A DNA stretch of 64,000 nucleotides from Paraburkholderia antibiotica (GTDB lineage: Bacteria; Pseudomonadota; Gammaproteobacteria; Burkholderiales; Burkholderiaceae). Under the pieces are notes generated by a model that saw only the letters and a list, made by a program, of their open reading frames with translations, ran no database searches and was not told where the DNA came from. The stretch's first letter is position 1, and each line of letters opens with the position of its first letter. This document shows positions 48,355-58,067 of the stretch, in pieces. Made by a program: the position numbers and the translations under genes. The stretch spans positions 434,001 to 498,000 of the forward strand of contig NZ_JABBFZ010000003.1 of NCBI RefSeq assembly GCF_012927125.1, written 5' to 3'.

Positions 48355-50617
48355 GCTTCTCGCGGCGTGCGCGGCGGCGCAGATCGACGAGCCCGCGCCT
48401 GCGCCGCGTAGCGAAAGCCGTCGCGCGTTCCTGAAGAGCGGCGCCGCGACCGGTTTCGCGATCGCCGGCAGTCTCGTGTTGCCGCTCGCGTGGAGCACGC
48501 ACGCTGAAGCGGCCGCAGCAGCCGAAGCGGGCGAGAGCGCGCATGGTGCGGCAAGCACCGGCGCTTTCCACGAAATCAACGACTGGGTCCGTGTCGATCC
48601 CGACGGCCGTACGATCATCGGCCTGTCGCAATGCGAGGTGGGGCAGGGTGTCTACACCGGCTTGCCGCAGGTGCTCGCCGACGAGATGGATGCCGACTGG
48701 CGCCGGGTGAGCGTCGAGTTCGTCACGGGCCGCGACGCGTACCGTATTTCCGCCGCGAACGAGATGCCGCAGCAGTTCGTCGGCGCATCGATGTCGGTGA
48801 CGATGTTCTACATGCGCTTGCGCACCGCCGGCGCGCAGGCGCGCGCGGCGTTTCTGAAGGCGGGCGCGCAGCATCTCGGCGTGCGCCCGACCCAATGTAC
48901 GGCGAAAAGCGGTCGCGTGATTCACGTGCAGACGGGGCGCTCGGTCGGCTACGGCGAATTGCTCGACGCGGTCGCGAAGCTGCCGCTCGATCCGCAGCCG
49001 CGCCTGAAGCCGGAGTCCGCGCACACGCTGATCGGTCAGTCGCTCGGCAAGCTCGACGCGCCTGCGAAAGTGAGCGGCCGCGCGCAATTCGGCGTCGACG
49101 TGAACGTGCCCGGCATGCTGAACGGCGCGGTGAAAATGGCGCCGACGCTCAACGGCAAACCGGTGGCCGTGCGCAATCGCGACGCGGTGCGCGCGATGCC
49201 GGGTGTCGTCGAGATCGTGCAGGCGAAGGACGCGATCATCGTGGTTGCCGCGACCTACTGGCAGGCGAAGAAGGCGAGCGATGCGCTCGACGTGCAATGG
49301 GACGACGCCGGCACGCCGTCGTTCGATAGCCCGACGATTCTCGCGCAACGCAAGGCCGCGCTGATGTCGGAGCACGCGGTGGTCGCGACGCGGATAGGCG
49401 ATGCCGCCGCGCAATTCGTCGGCGCGCAGCGGGTCGTCGAAGCGGACTACCACACGCCGTACATCGTTCACGCGACGATGGAGCCGGTCAACGCGACCGT
49501 GCACGTGCGCGAGCACGACATCGAAGTGTGGGGGCCGATCCAGGGGCAGGACAAGGTGCGCTGGACGCTCGGCGCGATTTTCAAAATGCCGGCCGACAAG
49601 GTGATCGTCAACACGACGTTCCTCGGCGGCAGCTTCGGGCGCAAGTACGTGCCGGACTTCGTGATTCACGCGGCGGTGGCGTCGAAGGCGGTGGGGCGGC
49701 CGGTCAAGGTGATCCGCTCGCGCGAGGACGACATCCGTCACGGCTTCTACCGGCCTTGCGCGTCGGCGCGTATGCGCGCGGTGCTCGGCGCCGACGGCTA
49801 TCCGCAGGCGATGCATATCCGCGTGGCCGGACAGTCGCTGTACTGGTCGATCAAGCGCGACTACTACGAAAAGGCGGGCGGCTGGGACGAGACGATGCTC
49901 GACGGTCTGTACGACCTCGGCTATCGCGTGCCGAATCTGCTGGTCGATTCGGTGAACGTGAACCAGCCGATTCCGGTGAGCTTCATGCGCAGCGTCGGCA
50001 GCACGTCGAGCGTGTTCTTTCTCGAGAACTTCATCAACGAACTCGCGCACGCCGCGCATATCGATCCGCTCACGTATCGCCGCACGCTGCTGCGTGACGA
50101 TCCGCTCGCGCTGCGCGTGCTCGATCGCGCGGCCGCCAAAGCGGGCTGGTCGAGCAAGCCGGCGCCCGGCGTGCATCGCGGCATCGCTTATTGCCTCTAC
50201 ACCGGCCGTGGCGGCGCGTTCACGACCTACGTCGCGCTCGTCGTCGAACTGAAGATGGTGAACGGCAACGCGAAGCTCGAACGCGTCGTCTGCGCGGTCG
50301 ACTGCGGCCGCGCGATCAATCCGATGCTGATCCAGCAGATGATGGAAGGCGGCATCGGCTTCGCGCTGACCAACACCTTCAAGAGCGAGATCACGTTCAA
50401 GGACGGCGCGGTCGAACAGCAGAATTTCGCCGACTATCCGCTGCTTTATCTCGCGCAGATGCCGAAGGTCGAGGTCGTGATCGTCGACAGCGATCGCGTG
50501 CCGCAAGGCTGCGGCGAGGTGGTGCTGCCGCCCGTCGCGCCCGCGGTGGCCGAGGCGCTGTATCAGGCGAACGGCACCCGGCTGCGCACGATGCCGCTCG
50601 ATCAACCGCTCGCCTGA
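48335..50617 (+). CDS. iorB: Mo-binding subunit of a periplasmic aldehyde/N-heterocycle oxidoreductase
   Basis: 760-residue molybdopterin-binding catalytic subunit of the IorB/aldehyde dehydrogenase group. A twin-arginine signal lies at 28-36 (SRRAFLKSG) with a following hydrophobic stretch (about 37-58), so the enzyme acts in the periplasm. Family hallmarks include the GGSFGRKYVPDF loop, the SREDDIRHGFYRP segment, and the catalytic Glu728 in GCGEVV near the C-terminus. The substrate may be an aldehyde or an N-heterocycle; the sequence does not decide. It overlaps the 2Fe-2S gene by 20 bases and is followed 70 bases later by a cytochrome c gene, its probable electron acceptor. No maturation (XdhC-like) gene is nearby. 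Confidence 0.87.
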   Translation: MSQRIPELLAACAAAQIDEPAPAPRSESRRAFLKSGAATGFAIAGSLVLPLAWSTHAEAAAAAEAGESAHGAASTGAFHEINDWVRVDPDGRTIIGLSQCEVGQGVYTGLPQVLADEMDADWRRVSVEFVTGRDAYRISAANEMPQQFVGASMSVTMFYMRLRTAGAQARAAFLKAGAQHLGVRPTQCTAKSGRVIHVQTGRSVGYGELLDAVAKLPLDPQPRLKPESAHTLIGQSLGKLDAPAKVSGRAQFGVDVNVPGMLNGAVKMAPTLNGKPVAVRNRDAVRAMPGVVEIVQAKDAIIVVAATYWQAKKASDALDVQWDDAGTPSFDSPTILAQRKAALMSEHAVVATRIGDAAAQFVGAQRVVEADYHTPYIVHATMEPVNATVHVREHDIEVWGPIQGQDKVRWTLGAIFKMPADKVIVNTTFLGGSFGRKYVPDFVIHAAVASKAVGRPVKVIRSREDDIRHGFYRPCASARMRAVLGADGYPQAMHIRVAGQSLYWSIKRDYYEKAGGWDETMLDGLYDLGYRVPNLLVDSVNVNQPIPVSFMRSVGSTSSVFFLENFINELAHAAHIDPLTYRRTLLRDDPLALRVLDRAAAKAGWSSKPAPGVHRGIAYCLYTGRGGAFTTYVALVVELKMVNGNAKLERVVCAVDCGRAINPMLIQQMMEGGIGFALTNTFKSEITFKDGAVEQQNFADYPLLYLAQMPKVEVVIVDSDRVPQGCGEVVLPPVAPAVAEALYQANGTRLRTMPLDQPLA

Positions 50618-50687
50618 ACCTCTTCACGTCGCACCCGCTTCATACCCGCTTCATACCCGATTCACACCGATAAATAGAAGACACCTC

Positions 50688-51050
50688 ATGATTCGCGCAT
50701 TGATCGTTCCTCTCGTCGCTGTTCTCGCCGCGACCTCGGTATCGGCGGCCCAGGCCAAACCCGCCGAACCAGTCCAACCCGCCGTCGATGCCGCGCGCGC
50801 TCAGGATCTCGCCAAACAGCACGCGTGCTTCGGCTGCCACGCGGTCGACAAGAAGCTCGTCGGCCCCGCCTATCGCGACGTCGCCGCGCGCTACGCCGGC
50901 AAGCCGGGCGCACTCGCGACGCTCGTCGCGCACGTGCAGAACGGCACCTCCGGTGGATGGGGCGCGGTGCCGATGCCGCCGAACCAGATCAGTACCGCCG
51001 ACGCGCAGACCGTCGTGCAATGGATTCTCGCCGGCAGCAGGAGCAACTGA
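50688..51050 (+). CDS. Periplasmic class I cytochrome c
   Basis: 120-residue protein with a Sec signal peptide (about 1-23, VSAAQA), one haem-binding motif CFGCH (Cys47, Cys50, His51) and the likely axial Met96 in VPMPPNQ. This is a cytochrome c551/c552-like single-haem carrier. Start ATG 50688. Its position directly after the molybdenum-hydroxylase genes indicates that it takes electrons from that enzyme to the respiratory chain; this is inference from context and from similar clusters. Confidence 0.93.
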   Translation: MIRALIVPLVAVLAATSVSAAQAKPAEPVQPAVDAARAQDLAKQHACFGCHAVDKKLVGPAYRDVAARYAGKPGALATLVAHVQNGTSGGWGAVPMPPNQISTADAQTVVQWILAGSRSN

Positions 51051-51191
51051 TTCCAGTCAGCCAGGACCCCGGCTCGCAGCACCCCCGCAATACCCCTGCA
51101 GTACCAGATCGCAGTAAAAACCGGATCCGCCGCAGAGCTCGGCAGGATTTCACATTAATAAGTACTACTTTAATTCGGGTTGGAGATTGAG

Positions 51192-52265
51192 ATGAAGAAG
51201 TTCTGCGCGGCAGCCGTGCTTGCAGGCACGGCGGGGCTGGCTTTCGGCCAGAGCAGTGTGACGCTGTACGGTATCGTCGATACCGGCGTCGAGTACTACA
51301 ACAATGCGGCCAAGGGCGGCAGCTTCGTCGGCATGCCGACGCTCACGGGCGAGGTGCCGTCGCGCTTCGGCCTGCGCGGCGTCGAAGATCTGGGCGGCGG
51401 CTACAAGACCTTCTTCGTGCTCGAGAACGGCTTTGCGACTTCGACCGGTGGGCTGAACTACGGCGGTCGTCTGTTCGGCCGTCAGGCGAACGTCGGCGTG
51501 AGCAGCGACTACGGCACGATCACGCTCGGCCGGCAGATGAACATGTCGATGTACGTGTTCCTCAACGCGGACGTGATCGGCCCGTCGATCCATTCGATGG
51601 CGAACTTCGACAGCTATCTGCCGAATGCGCGCAGCGACAACGCGGTCGGCTACCTCGGCAAGTTTCACGGCGTGACGGTCGGTGGCACGTATAGCTTCGG
51701 TCGCGACGCGGCGGGCCCGGCGGGTCCGTCGGCGACCAACTGCGGCGGCCAGATCGCCGGCGATTCGGTCGCGTGTCGCCAGTACACGGCGATGGTCGCG
51801 TACGACAGCGGCTGGGGCGGCGCGGCGGTTTCGTACGACGAGATGAACGGCGGTCCGGGTGCGAGCGCGCCGCTCACGAGCCGCGACGACACCGACAAGC
51901 GGCTGATCGTCGACGGCTACCTGACCTACCAGGGCGGCAAGGTCGGCGCCGGCTGGATCCGTCGCAACACGTCGGCGGCGGTGCATCAGCAGACCGATCT
52001 GTTCTTCCTCGGCGCGAACTACTTCGTCACGCCCGCGCTGTCGTTCGACGCGCAGGGCATCCGCTACATCGTGCGCTCGCAGTCTAGCTCGACGATGGTG
52101 GTCGGCCGCGCGAACTATCTGCTGTCGAAGCGCACCACGGTATATTCGTCGGTAGCGTACATGTTCAACAGCCCGCTCGCGGCGAATTCGGTCGCGGCGG
52201 CCGGCACGGTGACGCCGGGCGCGAACCAGCTCGGCGTGATGGTGGGCATCCAGCAGCGCTTTTAA
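51192..52265 (+). CDS. General porin (Burkholderia type)
   Basis: 357-residue outer-membrane porin of the Gram-negative porin_4 group. Signal peptide at 1-19 (AGLAFG-QSS), then SSVTLYGIVDTGVEYYNN, the standard porin start, the LFGRQANVGVSSDYGTITLGRQ region, and a C-terminal Phe (GIQQRF) used for Bam-dependent insertion. I chose ATG 51192 (MKKFCAAAVLA) with GGAG 6 bases upstream. It lies between the Mo-hydroxylase/cytochrome genes and an AraC regulator, so it may provide uptake of that enzyme's substrate. Substrate selectivity cannot be read. Confidence 0.95.
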   Translation: MKKFCAAAVLAGTAGLAFGQSSVTLYGIVDTGVEYYNNAAKGGSFVGMPTLTGEVPSRFGLRGVEDLGGGYKTFFVLENGFATSTGGLNYGGRLFGRQANVGVSSDYGTITLGRQMNMSMYVFLNADVIGPSIHSMANFDSYLPNARSDNAVGYLGKFHGVTVGGTYSFGRDAAGPAGPSATNCGGQIAGDSVACRQYTAMVAYDSGWGGAAVSYDEMNGGPGASAPLTSRDDTDKRLIVDGYLTYQGGKVGAGWIRRNTSAAVHQQTDLFFLGANYFVTPALSFDAQGIRYIVRSQSSSTMVVGRANYLLSKRTTVYSSVAYMFNSPLAANSVAAAGTVTPGANQLGVMVGIQQRF

Positions 52266-52289
52266 ACCACGATACGGAGACAGAGGGAA

Positions 52290-53288
52290 ATGGCGGCGGA
52301 CCTGTTGAGCGACACTCTCGCGGATTTGCGCGCGGACGCGGTCGTGACCGGCCATTTCTCGCTGACCGCGCCGTGGGCATTCCTGAAAGGGGCCGTCGAC
52401 GGCGCGGCGTTTCGCACCGTCTTCGGCAGCCCGTTTTACATCATCGTGGAAGGGATGGAGCCGGTGCGCGTCGAGACCGGCGACTTCGTGCTGTTGCCGC
52501 ATGGGCACGAACACGTGCTCGCGTCGTCGCCGGAAGTCGTGCCGGTGCCGTTCGACAATCTGATGGCCGACCAGGGCATCCGGCCGAGCTTCGATACGCC
52601 GCTGCATTTCACCGCGGGCGGCGGCGGCTCGGTCAGCGATCTGTACACCGGGATTATGACGTATCGCGAGGCGATGCGCAGTCCGCTCTTCAGCGTGCTG
52701 CCGCCGCTGATTCACGTGCGCGCGAACGATCCGGCCGTCGGGCCGTGGCTCGCGAGCACGCTGATGGCGTTCATCCGCGAATCGATGGCGGCGCAGCCGG
52801 GTTGGGCCGTCGCCGCCGCGCGTCTCGCCGACGTGCTGTTCGTGCAGCTGCTGCGCGCGCATCTGGCGTCGGCGATCAATCACACGGGCTGGCTGCGCGG
52901 GCTGATGGACCCGCAGATCGGCAAGGCGATCGCGCTGCTGCATCGGCAGCCGGAGCGGGGCTGGACCGTCGAATCGCTGTCGGCAGAGGCGGGCATGTCG
53001 CGCTCGCGCTTCAGCGCGCGCTTCGTCGAGCTGGTCGGCGACACGCCGATCGGCCATCTGACCTCGTACCGCATGTATCTGGCGAGCGGCGCGTTGCGCG
53101 ATCCGCGGCGACGCCTGATCGAGATTGCCGAGAGCGTCGGCTATGCATCGGAGAAGGCGTTTATTCGCGCGTTCCGGCGCTGGTCGGGAATGGCGCCGAA
53201 GCAATACGCGCGCAATCAGCGTGATCCGTACGATATGGCGCGAAGCGGCGCGGCGAGACTGGAAGAGGTGGGCTCGAAATTTAGTTAG
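52290..53288 (+). CDS. AraC-family regulator with cupin sensor
   Basis: 332-residue regulator. The N-terminal cupin_6-type domain (about 10-200; metal-cupin-like HGHEHVL at about 71-77) is followed by two AraC helix-turn-helix units (about 225-325: SLSAEAGMSRSRFSARFVE and EIAESVGYASEKAFIRAFRR). Start ATG 52290, 24 bases after the porin stop, so it is probably co-transcribed with the porin and may control the whole 47.9-53.3 kb cluster. The effector is unknown. Confidence 0.92.
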   Translation: MAADLLSDTLADLRADAVVTGHFSLTAPWAFLKGAVDGAAFRTVFGSPFYIIVEGMEPVRVETGDFVLLPHGHEHVLASSPEVVPVPFDNLMADQGIRPSFDTPLHFTAGGGGSVSDLYTGIMTYREAMRSPLFSVLPPLIHVRANDPAVGPWLASTLMAFIRESMAAQPGWAVAAARLADVLFVQLLRAHLASAINHTGWLRGLMDPQIGKAIALLHRQPERGWTVESLSAEAGMSRSRFSARFVELVGDTPIGHLTSYRMYLASGALRDPRRRLIEIAESVGYASEKAFIRAFRRWSGMAPKQYARNQRDPYDMARSGAARLEEVGSKFS

Positions 53289-53701
53289 AAAGACTAAGTG
53301 AGTTGCGGGGCGGCGATTCGTTTCAGCGTGCTTCAGGCCTTCAAAGCCGGTGTTTTTTTCGCACGCCCTGGTCCGCCCGCATCGACACACCGCCGGAACG
53401 AAGCCGCGGAAAAACCCCGGCAAAATCTCGACTGCCACCGCCCAACCGTCCGCCGTATCGTTTGCGCGGTCGCTGTAAACAGGCCCGATAGCGGCGCCCG
53501 CCGCACCGCTCGCCACCTCTTCGCCGGGCGCGCCATTCGCGCTTTCTTATCCCCGCTTTAGCCAGTTTGAGTCAGGTCCGGCCGCGATCCTCTGTACAAT
53601 TGCCCAAAATCGCCCGAGCGGGCGGCGGTTGCGGGCCGCCCGGCATTCGACCCCGGCGGATCGTTTCGCGCTTCATCCCGCGACTCACATCGACAGAATT
53701 C
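53289..53701. other. Intergenic region upstream of map
   Basis: About 413 bases. TTGCCCAAAATCG-type DNA near 53600 and ordinary GC-rich sequence; no convincing promoter pair, RNA or gene. The map ribosome-binding region is weak (CATCGACAGAATTC before ATG). Confidence 0.45.
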
Positions 53702-54487
53702 ATGGCCATTACCTACAAGACCCCCGACGACATCGCGAAGCTGCGCATTGCCGGCCGCCTCGCCGCCGACGTACTGGCGATGATCGGCGAACACGTCAAG
53801 GCCGGCGTGTCCACCGACGACCTCGACGCGCTGTGCAACGACTACATCGTCAACACGCAGAAGGCCATCGCCGCGAACGTCGGCTATCTGGGCTTTCCGA
53901 AGACCGTCTGCACGTCGGTCAATAGCGTGGTGTGCCACGGCATTCCGAATCGCAACGAAGTCCTGAAGGACGGCGACATCATCAATATCGACGTCGCGGT
54001 CATCAAGGACGGCTATTTCGGCGACACCAGCCGCATGTACTGCGTCGGCCAGCCGAGCCCGGTGGCACGCCAGCTGGTCGACACGACCTACGAGGCGATG
54101 GTGGCCGGCATCCGCGAGGTGAAGCCGGGCGCGACGCTCGGCGACGTCGGCTATGCGATCCAGAAGATCGCGCAGCGCGACGGTTTTTCGATCGTGCGCG
54201 ACTACTGCGGCCACGGCATCGGCAAGGTCTATCACGAGGATCCGCAGGTGCTGCACTACGGCCAGCCGGGGCAGGGCGTGCGCCTGAAGCCGGGCATGGT
54301 CTTCACGATCGAGCCGATGATCAACGCGGGCCGCGCCGGCACTTCGGTGCAGCGCGACGGCTGGACCGTGATCACCAAGGACCGCTCGCTGTCCGCGCAA
54401 TGGGAACACATGGTCGCCGTGACCGACGACGGTTATGAACTGCTGACGCCGTGGCCGGACGGCACGGGTCTTTACGAGGCGCCGTAA
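53702..54487 (+). CDS. map: Methionine aminopeptidase, type I
   Basis: 261-residue metalloprotease removing the initiator Met. All metal and catalytic ligands are in place: His79, Asp97, Asp108, His171, Glu204 and Glu235. The FPKTVCTSVNSVVCHGIP and FTIEPM motifs are standard for type Ia. Start ATG 53702 (MAITYKTPDD); the longer frame from 53567 is not conserved-looking. It is not next to rpsB, so it may be one of several paralogues, the number of which cannot be known here. Confidence 0.97.
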   Translation: MAITYKTPDDIAKLRIAGRLAADVLAMIGEHVKAGVSTDDLDALCNDYIVNTQKAIAANVGYLGFPKTVCTSVNSVVCHGIPNRNEVLKDGDIINIDVAVIKDGYFGDTSRMYCVGQPSPVARQLVDTTYEAMVAGIREVKPGATLGDVGYAIQKIAQRDGFSIVRDYCGHGIGKVYHEDPQVLHYGQPGQGVRLKPGMVFTIEPMINAGRAGTSVQRDGWTVITKDRSLSAQWEHMVAVTDDGYELLTPWPDGTGLYEAP

Positions 54488-54666
54488 GCGCGCCCGGTTC
54501 GCCCGCGAAGCTTGCAGCCGATGCGGGTCGCATCGACCGCCGCGCCGCGGGTTCGGCGCCGATGCGAACACGTCGCGCGGCTGCCTATTCTGGTCAATAA
54601 TAAATTTGACTCTCCGGCCGGTTCGGTTAAAGCTACGCGTTAGGGTTTTCAGGGGTTTTCGTCTGC

Positions 54667-55200
54667 ATGAGTCCGTCATTGACCGTTCGCCGCATCACTG
54701 CCGATCAGGGCGCCGTTTTTCGCGAGCTCCGTACCGCGTCGCTGCGAGAGGCGCCGTATGCCTTCGGCGCGACACTCGAGGACGCGTTGTCGGCCGATGC
54801 GGCCAGTTTCAACGCCACCGCGGCGGATCACGCGGTGTCGCTGTCCGTCAGTACTTTCATTCTGTACACCGAGGGCCATCCGGCTGGGCTGATCGAGGCG
54901 CATGTCGACGACGCCGAGGTGCGTCGCGCGTTCGTCTGCGAACTGTGGGTCGCGCCGGCGGTGCGTCATCTGCGGGGCGGCGAGCTGCTCGTCGACACTG
55001 CTAGCAACTGGCTCGCCAGTGTCGGCGCGACCGAAATCTACGCGTGGGTCGCCGACGCGAACCGCACCGCGATGCGCTTTTACGAGGCGCTCGGTTTCGG
55101 TCCGGCCGGCGAGCATCGGCGCGTCGAGCGCGCGGCCGATCAGGTCGAAAGTTTGCTGGTGCGGCACGTGCCGACCACTTCGCAGGTGTTCCAGCAGTGA
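54667..55200 (+). CDS. GNAT-family N-acetyltransferase
   Basis: 177-residue GNAT protein. The acetyl-CoA binding region is visible as CELWVAPAVRHLRGGELLVDTASNW (about 98-120, quoted in part; the R/Q-x-x-G-x-G/A motif appears as RHLRGGE), followed by NRTAMRFYEALGFGPAGEH (about 136-154), the C-terminal signature. Start ATG 54667. The substrate is unknown and neither neighbour suggests one. A short tail ends TTSQVFQQ. Confidence 0.88.
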   Translation: MSPSLTVRRITADQGAVFRELRTASLREAPYAFGATLEDALSADAASFNATAADHAVSLSVSTFILYTEGHPAGLIEAHVDDAEVRRAFVCELWVAPAVRHLRGGELLVDTASNWLASVGATEIYAWVADANRTAMRFYEALGFGPAGEHRRVERAADQVESLLVRHVPTTSQVFQQ

Positions 55201-55566
55201 GCCCGCGAGCGGCGCCGGGGCGGCGTTGTGGTTTCGCTGCGTGACCGGCTTTGCTGCACGGTCTTCGCTTTACAGACCTGGCCTCACAACCTCCGCTTCA
55301 CCCTCTCCGTTTAGCAGTCGCTGCTATAAAGCCCCCCCGGTCTCACCGCCGCGACTTCACAATCTCCGCTGCAACGCTTTCTTCCACCCGCACCGCGCAC
55401 TTTCCAGCCGCTTCCCGTACGCTTTTCGCGAGGTACGCGCGAGCCATCGGGCGTCGCCTTTCGCGGGTCTTGCGGCGTCGCATGCGCGTGCGCCGATTCT
55501 TCCGGCAAAAAAACTGGTAGTGCGCGTGTACGCCTGTAAAATACGCAAAAATTTTTGCCGAACGCT
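55201..55566. other. Intergenic region upstream of minC
   Basis: About 366 bases with no gene. TAAAAT at 55537-55542 with a weak CTGGTA 17 bases upstream (55514-55519) may be the min promoter, giving a very short leader. An AAAAATTTTT palindromic run (55547-55556) lies just before the minC start. Confidence 0.45.
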
Positions 55567-56412
55567 ATGTCGCCCAAGAAATCGCCCTTTTTCGAACTGC
55601 GCAGCGGCTCTGTCGACACGCTGATGTTCGTGGTCAAAACGACCGACCTCGACGCGATGCGTGCCGAACTGACGCGGCGCTTCGAGGCGACCCCCGAATT
55701 TTTCGCTAACGACGTCGTCGCGATCGACGTGCGGCGTCTCGCCGCCAACGAACGCGTGCCGCTCGCCGAGATCGCGCAACTGCTCGACAGCGTGCGGATG
55801 CGCCCGATCGGCGTGGTCGCGAATGCGGAGCAGGCGTGGGCGGCGGAGTCGGCATTGCCGTTGCTCGAAGCGCGCGACCGCCGTGGCGCGGCTGCGAAGC
55901 AGCCCGACGAAGACAGCGTGGCGGCAGCGGCAAACACGGCCGCAGGCGCCGGCACGGCAGCCGCGGCAACCGGCAACGCGAGCGAATCCGCCGACGAGTC
56001 TGAAAGCACGGCCACCGCCGCCGCAATCGAACCCGCAGCCGCATCCGTGGCCGAACCGGTGCGGCTCGCCACTTCGCCGCAAACGATGGTGATCGACAAG
56101 CCGCTGCGCTCCGGTCAGCGCATCTACGCAAAAGGCGATCTGGTCGTACTCGGTCTCGTCAGCTACGGCGCCGAGGTGATCGCGGAAGGCAACATCCATA
56201 TTTATGCACCGCTGCGCGGCCGCGCATTGGCCGGCGTGCAGGGCAATCACGACGCGCGGATCTTCTGCACGTGTCTGGAGCCGGAACTCATTTCGATCGC
56301 GGGCATCTATCGAACGACCGAGAACCCACTGCCTGCCGACGTACTCGGCAAGCCGGTGCAGATCTGGCTCGAAGAAGAAAAATTAATGATTGAACCACTG
56401 CGGCTCACCTGA
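55567..56412 (+). CDS. minC: Septum-site determining protein MinC
   Basis: 281-residue FtsZ antagonist. N-terminal MinC_N domain (about 1-105: [19 protein letters not shown]), an Ala/Ser/Glu-rich flexible linker of about 55 residues (about 108-165), and a C-terminal beta-helix domain (about 172-281) with [41 protein letters not shown], quoted in part, binding MinD. I chose ATG 55567 ([11 protein letters not shown]). The long linker makes it larger than enteric MinC but is usual in Burkholderiales. First gene of minCDE. Confidence 0.97.
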   Translation: MSPKKSPFFELRSGSVDTLMFVVKTTDLDAMRAELTRRFEATPEFFANDVVAIDVRRLAANERVPLAEIAQLLDSVRMRPIGVVANAEQAWAAESALPLLEARDRRGAAAKQPDEDSVAAAANTAAGAGTAAAATGNASESADESESTATAAAIEPAAASVAEPVRLATSPQTMVIDKPLRSGQRIYAKGDLVVLGLVSYGAEVIAEGNIHIYAPLRGRALAGVQGNHDARIFCTCLEPELISIAGIYRTTENPLPADVLGKPVQIWLEEEKLMIEPLRLT

Positions 56413-56515
56413 GAGACGCGACGCGCGCGTGGCCCCGGCATGGTCCGGCGTACGGCGTTTCGCGGAAAAAAGGCCGCAGATAACTGATGCATTTGACGAA
56501 CACAGGGTAAGGGTA

Positions 56516-57331
56516 ATGGCAAAAATCATTGTGGTGACTTCGGGCAAGGGCGGCGTGGGCAAGACGACCACGAGCGCGAGTTTTGCATCGGCCCTCGCAT
56601 TGCGTGGCAGCAAAACCGCCGTGATCGACTTCGACGTCGGCCTGCGTAACCTCGACCTCATCATGGGCTGCGAACGCCGGGTCGTGTACGACCTGATCAA
56701 CGTGATCCAGGGCGAAGCGAATCTGAACCAGGCGCTGATCAAGGACAAGAAGTGCGAAAACCTGTTCATCCTGCCGGCGTCGCAAACGCGCGATAAGGAT
56801 GCGCTGACGATGGAAGGCGTCGAGAAGGTCATCAACGACCTGATCGCGATGGACTTCGAATACATCGTCTGCGATTCGCCGGCCGGTATCGAATCGGGCG
56901 CGCTGCTGGCGATGCACTTCGCCGACGAAGCGCTGATCGTGACGAACCCGGAAGTGTCGTCGGTGCGCGACTCCGATCGCATTCTCGGCATCCTGTCGTC
57001 GAAGACCAAGCGCGCGATCGAAGGCAAGGAGCCGATCAAGGAACACCTGCTGATCACCCGCTACAACCCGAAGCGCGTCAACGAAGGCGAAATGCTGTCG
57101 TTGACCGACATCCAGGAAATTCTGCGCATCGATCTGATCGGCGTGATTCCGGAATCGGAAGCGGTGCTGCACGCGTCGAACCAGGGTCTGCCGGCTGTGC
57201 ATCTCGACGGTACCGACGTGGCCGAAGCCTATAAGGACGTCGTGTCGCGTTTCCTTGGCGAGCAGAAATCGCTCCGCTTTGTCGATTACCAGAAGCCCGG
57301 GCTGCTGCAGCGCCTCTTCGGCACCAAGTAA
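56516..57331 (+). CDS. minD: Septum-site determining ATPase MinD
   Basis: 271-residue ParA-like ATPase that recruits MinC to the polar membrane. Deviant Walker [10 protein letters not shown] at 10-18, [11 protein letters not shown] at about 40-50, DSPAGIE switch, and the C-terminal membrane-targeting amphipathic helix ([12 protein letters not shown]). Start ATG 56516; the frame upstream is not conserved. It lies 103 bases after minC and 14 bases before minE, the usual order. Confidence 0.98.
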   Translation: MAKIIVVTSGKGGVGKTTTSASFASALALRGSKTAVIDFDVGLRNLDLIMGCERRVVYDLINVIQGEANLNQALIKDKKCENLFILPASQTRDKDALTMEGVEKVINDLIAMDFEYIVCDSPAGIESGALLAMHFADEALIVTNPEVSSVRDSDRILGILSSKTKRAIEGKEPIKEHLLITRYNPKRVNEGEMLSLTDIQEILRIDLIGVIPESEAVLHASNQGLPAVHLDGTDVAEAYKDVVSRFLGEQKSLRFVDYQKPGLLQRLFGTK

Positions 57332-57345
57332 GGGGAGCGCACGTA

Positions 57346-57600
57346 ATGTCGATTCTTTCGTTTTTGCTGGGCGAGAAAAAGAAGTCCGCGTCGGTAGCGA
57401 AGGAACGCCTGCAGCTGATCATCGCGCACGAGCGCGCCGGCGGCCATCCGCCCGCCGATTATCTGCCTGCGTTGCAACGCGAACTGGTGGCCGTGATTTC
57501 GAAGTACGTGAAGATCTCCGACGACGACATTCGCGTGAGCCTCGAGCGTCAGGACGATCTCGAGGTGCTCGAAGTCAAGATCGAAATCCCGCAGGCCTGA
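57346..57600 (+). CDS. minE: Cell division topological specificity factor MinE
   Basis: 84-residue protein stimulating MinD ATPase to produce pole-to-pole oscillation. The N-terminal membrane/anti-MinCD segment ([30 protein letters not shown], quoted in part) is followed by the dimerising topological domain (about 35-84). Length is typical. Start ATG 57346 with AAGGGGAG upstream. Last gene of the min operon; a GGCCGCG/CGCGGCC hairpin follows at 57608-57628 but without a real T tract. Confidence 0.97.
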   Translation: MSILSFLLGEKKKSASVAKERLQLIIAHERAGGHPPADYLPALQRELVAVISKYVKISDDDIRVSLERQDDLEVLEVKIEIPQA

Positions 57601-58067
57601 TCGGACAGGCCGCGCTTTCGACGCGGCCGTTCCGGTTTCAACGCCATGCAGGGCGCCGCAGGGTAGCGCGTGGTTGGACGACGCGATGCTCTGTGGCTTT
57701 CGTGTGCGCGTTTGCTTGAGCGGCATTGGTGGCGTCAGTTGCGCGTTCGGGCTTGCCGGCTCTTTAGTGCCGAGTGCCGAATGCTGCTGCTTCGGCGCAG
57801 CGTTGTCGCCACGATGCCTCGGCGGTGGCTTTCCGATAGCCGCCTTCCGCATGCTGTTCTTCCTTCGCTACGCTCTCCATCGGGCTTCGACACAGAAGCC
57901 TCGTCTCTGCGCTTTGCCGCACGCCGCATTTTTCGCCGTTCGCGCTTCAGTCGAAATAATCCGTTGCACTTCAGCGGCCGCCGTTACACGCGCGCGGTCA
58001 GCGTTGCGTCGCCCTCGCGCATTAAACCGGTAACGCCGGATCCGGTGTTCAACCAAAGAGGGAAATC
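57601..58067. other. Intergenic region after minE
   Basis: About 467 bases. Open frames exist on both strands but look like composition artefacts (Arg/Ser/Cys-rich, no conserved pattern). The hairpin at 57608-57628 is a possible weak terminator. The last part leads to the ribosome-binding site AAAGAGGG of the next gene. Confidence 0.5.

Noticed and set aside
57608..57628. Terminator after minE
   Set aside because: A good hairpin but followed by GTTCCGGTTTC, lacking a T tract, so I do not call it a terminator.
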